In this document: piece by piece, positions 24,494-31,744 of the stretch
Layout of the letters: each line of letters opens with the position of its first letter
Position numbering within the stretch: the stretch's first letter is position 1
Assembly (NCBI GenBank): GCA_045617505.1
Contig: JAZLIS010000103.1
Span: forward strand, 42,184 to 106,183
Origin: Cacconaster sp045617505
Lineage (GTDB): Bacteria > Bacteroidota > Bacteroidia > Bacteroidales > UBA932
Length of the DNA stretch: 64,000 nt
Direction: 5' to 3'
Program-made: the position numbers and the translations under genes
Notes under the pieces: model-generated
Database searches by the model: none
Seen by the model: the letters and a program-made list of their open reading frames with translations, nothing else
What the model was told of the DNA's origin: nothing

Positions 24494-24496
24494 AGC

Positions 24497-25417
24497 CTAT
24501 TTGTTTAACTGGAATGTGCGGTCACCGGCGGCGAAGAATCTGCATATCTGGGATGCGGCTGCAAGGCCTGCATTGACGTTGGCCTCAGCCGTCTCGGCAC
24601 CCATCTTCTTGGGAGTGGCAAAGTATCGGTTGCCGAATTTTCCGGCAAACTCCTCAGCCCTTTCGGGAGCCACGTCAGCCACATATCTCAAGTCCTCCCT
24701 CTCGGAAAGGATTTTCATAAGGCCTTCCTCGTCAATCACTTCCTTGCGGGCAGTATTGATCAGGCAGCCACCCTTGGGCATCCGCGAAACCAAATCATAT
24801 CCTATCGAGCCTTTTGTCTGTTCCGTTGCGGGAATATGGAGGGAGACGAAATCAGAGCCGGAATAGAGTTCCTCAAGGCTTGAAGCCACCTTTGCACCGG
24901 TAGATTCGATTTTATCGGCACTGAGGAACGGATCGAAGGCAAGGACTTTCATCCCGAACCCCTGTGCAAGGGCACCCACCAGACGGCCGACATTGCCGTA
25001 GGCCTGAATACCTATGGTCTTGCCCTTCAGTTCACGGCCTGTTCCGGGAGTGAACTGATTCCTGTTCATATATATCATAAGGCCGATGGCCAGTTCCGCA
25101 ACAGCATTGGAGTTCTGGCCGGGGGTATTCATCGCCACCACTCCGTGAGCAGTGCAGGCAGCAAGGTCAAGATTGTCGAAGCCGGCTCCGGCACGTACGA
25201 CTATCTTCAGTTTCGGGGCGGCCGCAACCACCGCGGCGGTGACCTTGTCCGAACGGACTATCAACGCATCCGCATCGGCTACAGCCTTGACAAGTTCCCC
25301 CTCTCCTTCATATTTTTCAAGCAGTACGACGGTGTGCCCGTTTTCCTGAGCTATCTTCCTGATTCCGTCAGTCGCAGCCTTGGCGAAAGGCTTCTGGGTC
25401 GCTACCAATATCTTCAT
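24497..25417 (-). CDS. serA: D-3-phosphoglycerate dehydrogenase
   Basis: A 306-residue short-form phosphoglycerate dehydrogenase without an ACT or ASB regulatory domain. The Rossmann motif is GIQAYGNVGRLVGALAQGFG. VRAGAGFDNLD contributes substrate-binding Arg, and the catalytic Arg-Glu pair comes from NTARKEVIDEEGL and VAPERAEE. The usual GxH catalytic His position near GNRYFATPKKMGAETAEA reads as Lys-Met, a departure also seen in other Bacteroidetes SerA proteins. It oxidises 3-phosphoglycerate to phosphohydroxypyruvate with NAD, the first step of serine synthesis. It lies 3 bases after serC and 3 bases before the DUF1015 gene. Lack of a regulatory domain suggests control by transcription. 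Confidence 0.88.
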   Translation of the reverse strand: MKILVATQKPFAKAATDGIRKIAQENGHTVVLLEKYEGEGELVKAVADADALIVRSDKVTAAVVAAAPKLKIVVRAGAGFDNLDLAACTAHGVVAMNTPGQNSNAVAELAIGLMIYMNRNQFTPGTGRELKGKTIGIQAYGNVGRLVGALAQGFGMKVLAFDPFLSADKIESTGAKVASSLEELYSGSDFVSLHIPATEQTKGSIGYDLVSRMPKGGCLINTARKEVIDEEGLMKILSEREDLRYVADVAPERAEEFAGKFGNRYFATPKKMGAETAEANVNAGLAAASQICRFFAAGDRTFQLNK

Positions 25418-25420
25418 AAC

Positions 25421-26494
25421 CTACTGTTTGTGAAGTTTCTCAAATTCCTGCATGCAGGCCACCAGAGCATTGACAGCCTCCACGGGGCAGGCGTTGTAAA
25501 GGGATGCCCTGAAGCCTCCCACGCTGCGGTGCCCCTTGATACCCACCATACCGCGTTCCTTGGCAAAAGCGAAGAACTCGTCCTGAAGAGCCTCCTTGCC
25601 GGGAACCATCACGAAGCAGACGTTCATTATGGAGCGGTCCTCAACGGCTGCCGTACCGACGAACATAGAGTTCCTGTCTATCTCATCATAGAGTATCTTC
25701 GCCTTTTCGACGTCAATCTTGTGGATAGCCTCGACACCTCCGATGCTCTTGAGCCATTTGAGAGTCTCGTTCATTATGAATATGGAGAACACCGGCGGAG
25801 TATTGAACATACTCGCTCCGTCAATATGGGTGCGGTAGTCGAGCATTGTGGGGATGTAACGGGTAACCTTGCCCAGAACATCCTTGCGGACAATGGCGAA
25901 AGCCACTCCCGCAGGGCCCACGTTCTTCTGCGCGCCACCGTAAATCAGGGCATATTTCGACACATCGACCGGACGGCTCATTATGTCGGACGACATGTCC
26001 GCCACAAGATTAACAGGACAATCCATATCATATTTGATTTCAGTCCCGTAGATGGTGTTGTTGGTGGTGATGTGGAAATAGTCCAAATCGGAAGGGATTT
26101 CATATCCCTTGGGTATATATGAATAAGTCTTGTCCGCTGAGGATGCGATTGCGTATGCATTTCCCAGCCCCTTGGCCTCCTTGAGAGCCTTCTTCGCCCA
26201 TACTCCCGTCTCCAGATAGGCAGCCTTGTTTTCCAGAAGATTCATTGCCACATAAAGAAACTGCAGTGAAGCACCTCCACCGAGGAACAGCACTTCGTGT
26301 GTATCCGGAATATGAAGAAGTTCGCGCCAAAGCGACCTGCACTCATCCATAACGGCCTCCCACTCCTTTGTCCTGTGGGAAACGCTGATTACCGGAATAC
26401 CGGTGTTCTTGAAATCCTTAAGAGCTTCTATCGCAGCATCTATCGCTGATTGCGGAAGTACGCACGGACCCGCATTGAAATTGTACGCTTTCAT
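25421..26494 (-). CDS. serC: Phosphoserine aminotransferase
   Basis: A 357-residue class V aminotransferase. It begins YNFNAGPCVLPQSAIDAA and ISVSHRTKEW, both SerC signatures. FLGGGASLQFLYVAMNLL is the phosphate pocket and YGGAQKNVGPAGVAFAIV holds the PLP-binding Lys. GHRSVGGFRASLYNACP closes the active site. It converts phosphohydroxypyruvate and glutamate to phosphoserine. It is the first gene of serC-serA-DUF1015, with a promoter at 26514-26521 that overlaps the 3' end of the gene upstream. Confidence 0.95.
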   Translation of the reverse strand: MKAYNFNAGPCVLPQSAIDAAIEALKDFKNTGIPVISVSHRTKEWEAVMDECRSLWRELLHIPDTHEVLFLGGGASLQFLYVAMNLLENKAAYLETGVWAKKALKEAKGLGNAYAIASSADKTYSYIPKGYEIPSDLDYFHITTNNTIYGTEIKYDMDCPVNLVADMSSDIMSRPVDVSKYALIYGGAQKNVGPAGVAFAIVRKDVLGKVTRYIPTMLDYRTHIDGASMFNTPPVFSIFIMNETLKWLKSIGGVEAIHKIDVEKAKILYDEIDRNSMFVGTAAVEDRSIMNVCFVMVPGKEALQDEFFAFAKERGMVGIKGHRSVGGFRASLYNACPVEAVNALVACMQEFEKLHKQ

Positions 26495-26512
26495 ATTTTA
26501 ATCAATAGATTT

Positions 26513-27115
26513 TCAAATATAGTGAATTATTTGGCAAAATTTCAACTGCTCCTCAAAATCTTTCACAAGAGAGAGACGGACTTTCACGTCCAGCTCACAT
26601 TCCAGATCGAACGACTGTTTTTCGGGGACCAGCCCCATCTCCTTGAGAGCTTTCATCACATCGTTCATCCGTTCATATCCGAACTTGACGGTAAGTTGCT
26701 CCCGGGCCAGCTTCTCCACAATCTTTGCCCCCGCAATCGCATCCTGCGCCGCGCTCCTGTATGCCTTGATAAGTCCCGGTACTCCGAGTTTGGTGCCGCC
26801 GAAATACCGGACCACAACTATAAGTATATCGCTCAGTCCCGCAGAAAGAATCTGTCCGTAAATCGGGCGGCCGGCCGTAGAAGAAGGCTCTCCGTCATCA
26901 TTGACACGCCAATTTCCCCCTTCCAGTCCTATCCGGTATGCAAAACAATGATGACGGGCATCGAAATATTCCTTTCTCACAGAGGCAATTATCTCCTTCG
27001 CCTGAACTTCCGTCTCCACAGGATAGGCAAACGCAAGGAATTTGCTTCCCAAATCCTTATAAAGACCTTCGGATTTCCCCCCGATACTTTTGTAGCAATC
27101 TGATGCCGAATTCAT
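26513..27115 (-). CDS. YigZ/IMPACT-family protein
   Basis: A 200-residue protein of the YigZ (UPF0029/IMPACT) family. It has the conserved stretch ARHHCFAYRIG, then NDDGEPSSTAGRPI and VVVRYFGGTKLGVPGLI, the two best-conserved family motifs. A C-terminal ferredoxin-like domain (LTVKFGYERMNDVMKALKEM) follows. The eukaryotic homologue IMPACT modulates the GCN2 kinase; the bacterial role is unresolved, possibly ribosome- or RNA-related. It is divergent from the pRiA4b-like gene and shares a short promoter region with it. Its stop codon lies inside the serC promoter. Confidence 0.9.
   Translation of the reverse strand: MNSASDCYKSIGGKSEGLYKDLGSKFLAFAYPVETEVQAKEIIASVRKEYFDARHHCFAYRIGLEGGNWRVNDDGEPSSTAGRPIYGQILSAGLSDILIVVVRYFGGTKLGVPGLIKAYRSAAQDAIAGAKIVEKLAREQLTVKFGYERMNDVMKALKEMGLVPEKQSFDLECELDVKVRLSLVKDFEEQLKFCQIIHYI
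26514..26521 (-). promoter_or_regulatory. serC promoter -7 element
   Basis: TATATTTG on the minus strand, 20 bases before the serC ATG, with a TTGA-type -33 element about 20 bases further upstream. The last codons of the yigZ-like gene (TAT ATT TGA) are the -7 element itself. Confidence 0.7.
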
Positions 27116-27116
27116 A

Positions 27117-27146
27117 TTGTAAATGTACGCAAAAAACGTAAATTTG
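27117..27146 (+). promoter_or_regulatory. Promoter of the pRiA4b-like/miaA unit
   Basis: TTGT at 27117-27120, 18 bases, then TAAATTTG at 27139-27146, a full -7 match. The ATG follows 20 bases later. The -33 element abuts the start codon of the divergent yigZ-like gene. Confidence 0.65.
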
Positions 27147-27166
27147 CATTACAAATCGGTTTAAAG

Positions 27167-27697
27167 ATGATTTTAAGATTCAGAGCCACGATACCCCAGA
27201 GCAAGATCTTCTATAAGGTCTATGCTGTAGATGGAGGTATGGACCTCTTCGACTTCAACACCTTCATTCTCGGAGACCTCGGCTTCGCACCCGATCAGAT
27301 GGTGCTTTTTGAAGGATACGACGGAGGCGGTAAACTTTGCGGAGAATACGGACTGTTCGATATGGGTGACGGGTCGATGGACAAGATTACCTTCGAGAAA
27401 CTGGCAAGGAAAGGACAGACCGAACTGCATTATATATATGATATGCGGAACGACCGCTACATCAGGCTGGTGATGGAAGGAGAGGAGACGCTCCCTCCCA
27501 CCACCCTTCTTCCCTGCCTTCTTGAGGAGAAGGGCCACGCTCCGGAGCAGTTCTCAGTGGCGTATGAAGATTATGAGGCCGTCCAGACAATCATCCCGAA
27601 GGCTTCCGCTTCAGTCGAAGACGAAGATTTCGATGATGAGGATGACGAAGAGGATGGCGATGAGGAGGGTGAGGAGATTTACGATGAGAATGAATAG
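27167..27697 (+). CDS. pRiA4b ORF-3-like protein with acidic tail
   Basis: A 176-residue protein with the alpha/beta fold of the plasmid pRiA4b ORF-3 family: ILRFRATIPQSKIFYKVYAV, LFDFNTFILGDLGFAPDQMV, and LHYIYDMRNDRYIRLVMEGE. The last ~30 residues are almost all Asp and Glu (EDEDFDDEDDEEDGDEEGEE), an unstructured acidic tail. The family occurs on plasmids and in transposon passenger genes, but in Bacteroidetes it is stably found in front of miaA, as here (9-base gap). Function is not known. The acidic tail suggests interaction with a basic partner such as a ribosomal or DNA-binding protein; this is a guess. Confidence 0.75.
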   Translation: MILRFRATIPQSKIFYKVYAVDGGMDLFDFNTFILGDLGFAPDQMVLFEGYDGGGKLCGEYGLFDMGDGSMDKITFEKLARKGQTELHYIYDMRNDRYIRLVMEGEETLPPTTLLPCLLEEKGHAPEQFSVAYEDYEAVQTIIPKASASVEDEDFDDEDDEEDGDEEGEEIYDENE

Positions 27698-27706
27698 TTC
27701 TCGCCG

Positions 27707-28579
27707 ATGCCCACTCTCAAGGTAATCCTAGGCCCCACCGCAGTCGGCAAGACAGATTACAGCATTGATCTGGCGCTGAGGTTGCGATGTCCGATAATTT
27801 CCTGCGATTCAAGGCAGATTTTCCGGGGGATGGCGATAGGGACCGCCCAGCCCTCAAAGGAACAGTTGGAAAAAGTCAGGCACTATTTCATAGCCTGCAA
27901 GAACCCCGACGAACACTATACCGCCGGGCTCTTCGAAATTGAGGCCCTGAACCTTCTGGAAAAGTTATTCAAGGAGTACGACACCATCGTAATGGCCGGA
28001 GGCAGCGGCCTGTATGTGGACGCCCTGTGCAACGGACTGGACAATTTCCCCGCCGCAGACCTCGAACTTCGCGAAAGACTCACTGCAAGAGTGAAGGAGG
28101 AAGGTCTCTCCACGCTCCGCAGGGAGTTGCAGATTCTGGACCCCGAATCATACGCGACTATCGACATCGCCAATCCGCAGAGAGTGGTCCGCGCATTGGA
28201 AGTGACCCTGGCCACAGGCCGCAAGTTCTCCGAATTCAAAACCAATACCGTGAGAAAAAGATGGTTCGACATTGAAAAACACTGTCTTACAAGGCCACGG
28301 GAAGAACTCTATGAGCGGATTGACGCCAGAGTGGATGCAATGTTCGAAGCCGGGCTCGTGGAGGAAGTCAGGAGCCTGACCCCATACCGGAATATGCTCG
28401 CCCTGAACACAGTGGGGTACAGGGAGGTCTTTTCATATCTTGATGGAGAGACGGACATAAAAGAAGTGTTGCGCCTGATAAAGCGCAACACCCGTCACTA
28501 TGCCAAGCGCCAGATTACCTACTGGGCGCGTGATCCTCAAATTGAATACGTTACTTTGCCAACTCGGTCTTCTCTATGA
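27707..28579 (+). CDS. miaA: tRNA dimethylallyltransferase
   Basis: A 290-residue MiaA. VILGPTAVGKTDYSIDLA is the P-loop and IISCDSRQIFRGMAIGTAQP holds the catalytic Asp and substrate-positioning residues. AGGSGLYVDALCNGLD and YAKRQITYWARD are further family signatures. It adds a dimethylallyl group to A37 of tRNAs reading UNN codons, which would include the tRNA-Ser(UGA) encoded at 49632. It follows the pRiA4b-like gene by 9 bases. Its last 29 bases overlap the 3' end of the convergent FKBP gene. Confidence 0.95.
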   Translation: MPTLKVILGPTAVGKTDYSIDLALRLRCPIISCDSRQIFRGMAIGTAQPSKEQLEKVRHYFIACKNPDEHYTAGLFEIEALNLLEKLFKEYDTIVMAGGSGLYVDALCNGLDNFPAADLELRERLTARVKEEGLSTLRRELQILDPESYATIDIANPQRVVRALEVTLATGRKFSEFKTNTVRKRWFDIEKHCLTRPREELYERIDARVDAMFEAGLVEEVRSLTPYRNMLALNTVGYREVFSYLDGETDIKEVLRLIKRNTRHYAKRQITYWARDPQIEYVTLPTRSSL

Positions 28580-29273
28580 AGGGATGAACCTTGATTACCT
28601 CAACCTTGAACTTGAGAGCTTCGTTGGGGCCGATCTTGTCACCCTGAGGGCGCTCGCCGTAAGCGAGGTTCGCGGGAATCCAGAGAGTGATTTCGCCACC
28701 CTCACCGACAAGCTGCATCCCTTCAGTCCAACCTTTGATAACCCTGTTGAGAGGGAAGGTGACTGATTCTCCTCTTTCGTATGAAGAGTCAAAGACAACG
28801 CCTTCGAGAGTTGTACCCTCGTAATTCACCTCGACTGTATCCTTCTCGCTTGCAGCCTTCACTTCGCCTTCGCGGACAATCTGATACTGGAGGCCGCTTT
28901 CAGTGGTCTGAACGCCTTCCTTGGAACCATTCTCAGCGAAGAATTTCTCAGCCTTTGCCAGATTGGATTCACCTACAAGTTCCATCCTCTTCTGGATAAA
29001 TCCGTTGACTGTAGCATAGAACTCCTCCTGAGAAACCTCAACCCCGTTTCCGGCAGCCTTTATTCCCGCGACAATCTTATTGATGTTGAGAGCTCCCATT
29101 TTGGAGTAAGTGATTGAACGGCCGAGGTTATAGCCGAGCATGTAACTTACGGAATCCACCTGAGCCTTGGATATTCCGGTGGGCTGTTTTTCAGATGATG
29201 TCTTGGAGGAGCAGGATGAAATTGCAATTGCTCCGAGTGCGCATACAGCGACAATCAAAAGTGTTTTTTTCAT
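28551..29273 (-). CDS. FKBP-type peptidyl-prolyl isomerase lipoprotein
   Basis: A 240-residue exported protein. The signal peptide ends in a lipobox (AIAISSCSS), so it is probably anchored in the outer membrane facing the periplasm. An N-terminal FKBP_N dimerisation domain (YMLGYNLGRSITYSKMGA) precedes a C-terminal FKBP domain: VEVNYEGTTLEGVVFDSSYE, VIKGWTEGMQLVGEGG, and LWIPANLAYGERPQGDKIGP. These cover the usual aromatic pocket. It folds periplasmic or envelope proteins by cis-trans isomerisation at proline. It is expressed from a promoter that overlaps the divergent promoter of the TlpA-like gene, and its 3' end overlaps miaA by 29 bases. Confidence 0.92.
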   Translation of the reverse strand: MKKTLLIVAVCALGAIAISSCSSKTSSEKQPTGISKAQVDSVSYMLGYNLGRSITYSKMGALNINKIVAGIKAAGNGVEVSQEEFYATVNGFIQKRMELVGESNLAKAEKFFAENGSKEGVQTTESGLQYQIVREGEVKAASEKDTVEVNYEGTTLEGVVFDSSYERGESVTFPLNRVIKGWTEGMQLVGEGGEITLWIPANLAYGERPQGDKIGPNEALKFKVEVIKVHPFIEKTELAK

Positions 29274-29327
29274 TATAGTAGATATTTATGAAATTGTCTA
29301 TGTTACAGGTTTTTTCCAAACAGCCGG

Positions 29328-29372
29328 CAAATATAGTAAATTTTGAAAATGTCAACAAAATTATTAGATTTG
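29328..29372. promoter_or_regulatory. Overlapping divergent promoters (FKBP and TlpA-like genes)
   Basis: Minus strand: TTTG (29359-29356), 20 bases, TATATTTG (29335-29328) for the FKBP gene. Plus strand: TTTG (29342-29345), 19 bases, TAGATTTG (29365-29372) for the TlpA-like gene. Both match consensus and their -33 regions interlock, so polymerase can occupy only one at a time. Confidence 0.8.
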
Positions 29373-29403
29373 CAGGGATTGAACGATAGAAAAACACTAT
29401 ACG

Positions 29404-30495
29404 ATGAAGAAGATTCTGATTGTTCTGGCATTATGGGCGACAATAGCCCCGGCCTGCAGTCCCAGGGGCAGTTTTGTCCTCAAGGGAACCGTGAAGGATT
29501 CGCTGGCCTCCCTTCCCGGCGCGGCGATAGTCATCACCGATATGACAAGCGGCGAAAAAGACACCGTTGCAATTGAGAAGGGCTTTTTCACCCTGACCGG
29601 CGACGCCGACATAACAAGTTGCAAGCAGGTGATGCTCGCCTTCATAGACGCCCCTGCCGTCAAGCACAAGCTCTACGCATCCTTCATTCCCGAGGAGGGA
29701 GTAATCAGACTGAATCTTGACAACCAGACAGTCAAGGGCGGAGCTGCCAACAGGTCGATGCAGGAATTCACGGCCATCTCGACAACGATGGCGGACTCTC
29801 TGGTGGTGAAATACAACCTGTTCAAAGCAGGAACAATTTCCGAGGACGAATTTGATGCCGCTGAAGAATCATTCAACAGGGCCATCACCGATCTGGCCAC
29901 AAAAACCATAAAGGGCAACGGGGACAACTATCTGGGCCTTGCGGCATTGAAAGAAATTATCTATGACATTGACCTGAAACAGCTTGACGAGCTACTCTCC
30001 GATTGCTCCGAGTTCATCAGGAACAACAGCGCAGTCACCCGCATCCGCAACCTCAAAGTTGCGGAAAGCGCCTCCTGCGAGGGGAAGATGTTCATCGATT
30101 TCAACGGAGCCGCTCCTGACGGGAAATTCACCAGACTCTCCGACTTCGTAGGCAAAGGAAAGTATGTCCTGGTCGATTTCTGGGCCTCCTGGTGCGGTCC
30201 GTGCCGTCAGGAGATTCCCAACATCAGGGAAGCATACGACAGATTCACAAAAAAAGGCCTCACCGTTGTGGGAGTTGCCGTGTGGGATGGCGACAACAGC
30301 GCATCAAAGAGAGCAATGAAAGAGCTAAATATGAAGTGGAGCCAGATTTTTGTGGGAAACGACCGCACAGCCACAGACTCCTACGGAATTTCAGGCATTC
30401 CCCACATAATCCTCTTCGCCCCCGACGGGACTATCTACAAAAGAAACCTGCGTGGGGATGACATTTGCAAAACAATAGCAGAAGTACTCAAATAA
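29404..30495 (+). CDS. TlpA-like thioredoxin-fold lipoprotein
   Basis: A 363-residue envelope protein. The signal peptide ends in a lipobox-like APACS. An N-terminal DUF4369-type beta domain (FVLKGTVKDSLASLPGAAIV) and a helical middle region lead to a C-terminal TlpA/AhpC-type thioredoxin domain. That domain has VLVDFWASWCGPCRQEIPNI with the CxxC at about residues 263-266, and the cis-Pro motif SYGISGIPHIILF. In Bacteroidetes such proteins are periplasmic disulfide reductases. The partner that supplies electrons is not in this window. The gene is monocistronic, with its promoter overlapping that of the divergent FKBP gene. Confidence 0.9.
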   Translation: MKKILIVLALWATIAPACSPRGSFVLKGTVKDSLASLPGAAIVITDMTSGEKDTVAIEKGFFTLTGDADITSCKQVMLAFIDAPAVKHKLYASFIPEEGVIRLNLDNQTVKGGAANRSMQEFTAISTTMADSLVVKYNLFKAGTISEDEFDAAEESFNRAITDLATKTIKGNGDNYLGLAALKEIIYDIDLKQLDELLSDCSEFIRNNSAVTRIRNLKVAESASCEGKMFIDFNGAAPDGKFTRLSDFVGKGKYVLVDFWASWCGPCRQEIPNIREAYDRFTKKGLTVVGVAVWDGDNSASKRAMKELNMKWSQIFVGNDRTATDSYGISGIPHIILFAPDGTIYKRNLRGDDICKTIAEVLK

Positions 30496-30504
30496 TATTT
30501 TTAA

Positions 30505-30680
30505 GTTTCGCATTTATGCGAAACAACCTATTTAGAGGCCGTTAGGCCGTAGATAAATCCCTCTCCCGGGGAGAGGGATTTAGGGCGAGGGTATCGTAAT
30601 AGAGATTGTGCGGTGGGAAAAAGTTTCGCAAGTACTGCACAACTCTTTGAATATTAATCAAATAATCACTTGCGAAACTT
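30505..30680. repeat. Cluster of inverted repeats between the TlpA-like and DUF4831 genes
   Basis: Three hairpin-forming units lie in this 200-base gap. GTTTCGCA/TGCGAAAC (30505-30512 and 30517-30524) has a 4-base loop and could terminate the TlpA-like transcript. A 29-base near-perfect palindrome (30554-30582, arms TAAATCCCTCTCCC and its complement) continues into TAGGGCGAGGGT, resembling REP-like palindromes known from many bacteria. AAGTTTCGCAAGT (30621-30633) is mirrored exactly by ACTTGCGAAACTT (30668-30680). The last word also occurs at 4156-4168. Confidence 0.75.
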
Positions 30681-30698
30681 GAGTAATATTGTCAAAGT

Positions 30699-31733
30699 AT
30701 GAAAAGAGTTGCACTGACCGCCGTTCTGCTGGCTTTCGCGGCTGCTATGCCGGCACAGACCGTTCCCAACGGAGCCGTAATCTATGCCCTGCCCAGAACA
30801 ACCATAACACTTACGGTAGAAGCCAGATACAGCGTATTCACGGCAGGCCCCTACGCACAGTACGCACAGAAATATCTCGGATATGATGCAAGACGCTCCT
30901 CCTTCACGGATTGCACCATCACAGACATAACGGTCCATCCATACGTGGAGGCAGACCCGGCCGGAAGATATGCCATCAACCTTTCCGAAAAAATACCCTC
31001 CAACTTCCTGCAATTCTGCAGCCAGGGGTTGATTGTAATGTCCGACAGTTATACCGGAAAGGCTACTGATTTCAGATTCCCCAGTCAGGCCGGCGTCGAA
31101 GCTTTCATAGGCAAGGCTCCCGAAGGGAATCTTGCCGACGAGACCACAACCCTCTACAGAATGGTAAAAAAGGCGACAGGTTTTGAGAAAGTTGCTGTAT
31201 CCCAGAGTCAGGTGGTGGAAAAATCCCTTGAAAAGAAAGCCGAAGAGGCCGCAAGGCATATATTCAATATCCGCGAAAGGAAGACTCAGATTATTACAGG
31301 AGACACGGACGCCACATTCAGCGGAGAAGCACTCGGAGCCGCAGTCGCGGAGCTCAACAGAATGGAGGACGAATATCTGAGCCTTTTCTATGGAATCACC
31401 GAGACCTCCACTCAGAAAATGTCATTCGACGTCACACCCAAAACAGGAGTAAACAAATATACGGCATTCAAGATTGTTGACGGACAGGGACTTGCCAGCG
31501 CCTCCGCACCTCAGGGACGTGCAATCTCCATTGAACTCACCGCTGACAGCGAGGCCCCCGTCAATGCTGCCGGAGCCAAATCCAGCAGCGGCCCTGCGGT
31601 GAACTACCGAATCCCCACCGTAGTCTCCTGCAAGATAGTCGATTCCGGCAAAACTCTGCTTGAAACCAGAATTCCCGTCTATCAGCTGGGCCAGACCTGC
31701 TCATTCCCGATCAACACTCTACTGAACAAATAA
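30699..31733 (+). CDS. DUF4831 family exported protein
   Basis: A 344-residue protein with a cleavable signal peptide (LTAVLLAFAAAMPAQ). The mature part starts with YALPRTTITLTVEARYSVFT and YAQYAQKYLGYDA, the signature of DUF4831, a Bacteroidetes-specific envelope family of unknown function. Further family-like segments are RMVKKATGFEKVAVSQSQVV and EAARHIFNIRERKTQIITGD. No enzyme motif is visible. It is followed by pepD after 11 bases, so the two are probably cotranscribed. A convincing promoter is not visible in the repeat-rich upstream gap. Confidence 0.82.
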   Translation: MKRVALTAVLLAFAAAMPAQTVPNGAVIYALPRTTITLTVEARYSVFTAGPYAQYAQKYLGYDARRSSFTDCTITDITVHPYVEADPAGRYAINLSEKIPSNFLQFCSQGLIVMSDSYTGKATDFRFPSQAGVEAFIGKAPEGNLADETTTLYRMVKKATGFEKVAVSQSQVVEKSLEKKAEEAARHIFNIRERKTQIITGDTDATFSGEALGAAVAELNRMEDEYLSLFYGITETSTQKMSFDVTPKTGVNKYTAFKIVDGQGLASASAPQGRAISIELTADSEAPVNAAGAKSSSGPAVNYRIPTVVSCKIVDSGKTLLETRIPVYQLGQTCSFPINTLLNK

Positions 31734-31744
31734 TTACAGAAGTT

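Noticed and set aside
30601..30698. Promoter for the DUF4831 gene in the repeat-rich gap
   Set aside because: No TAnnTTTG element at a suitable distance from the ATG could be found.
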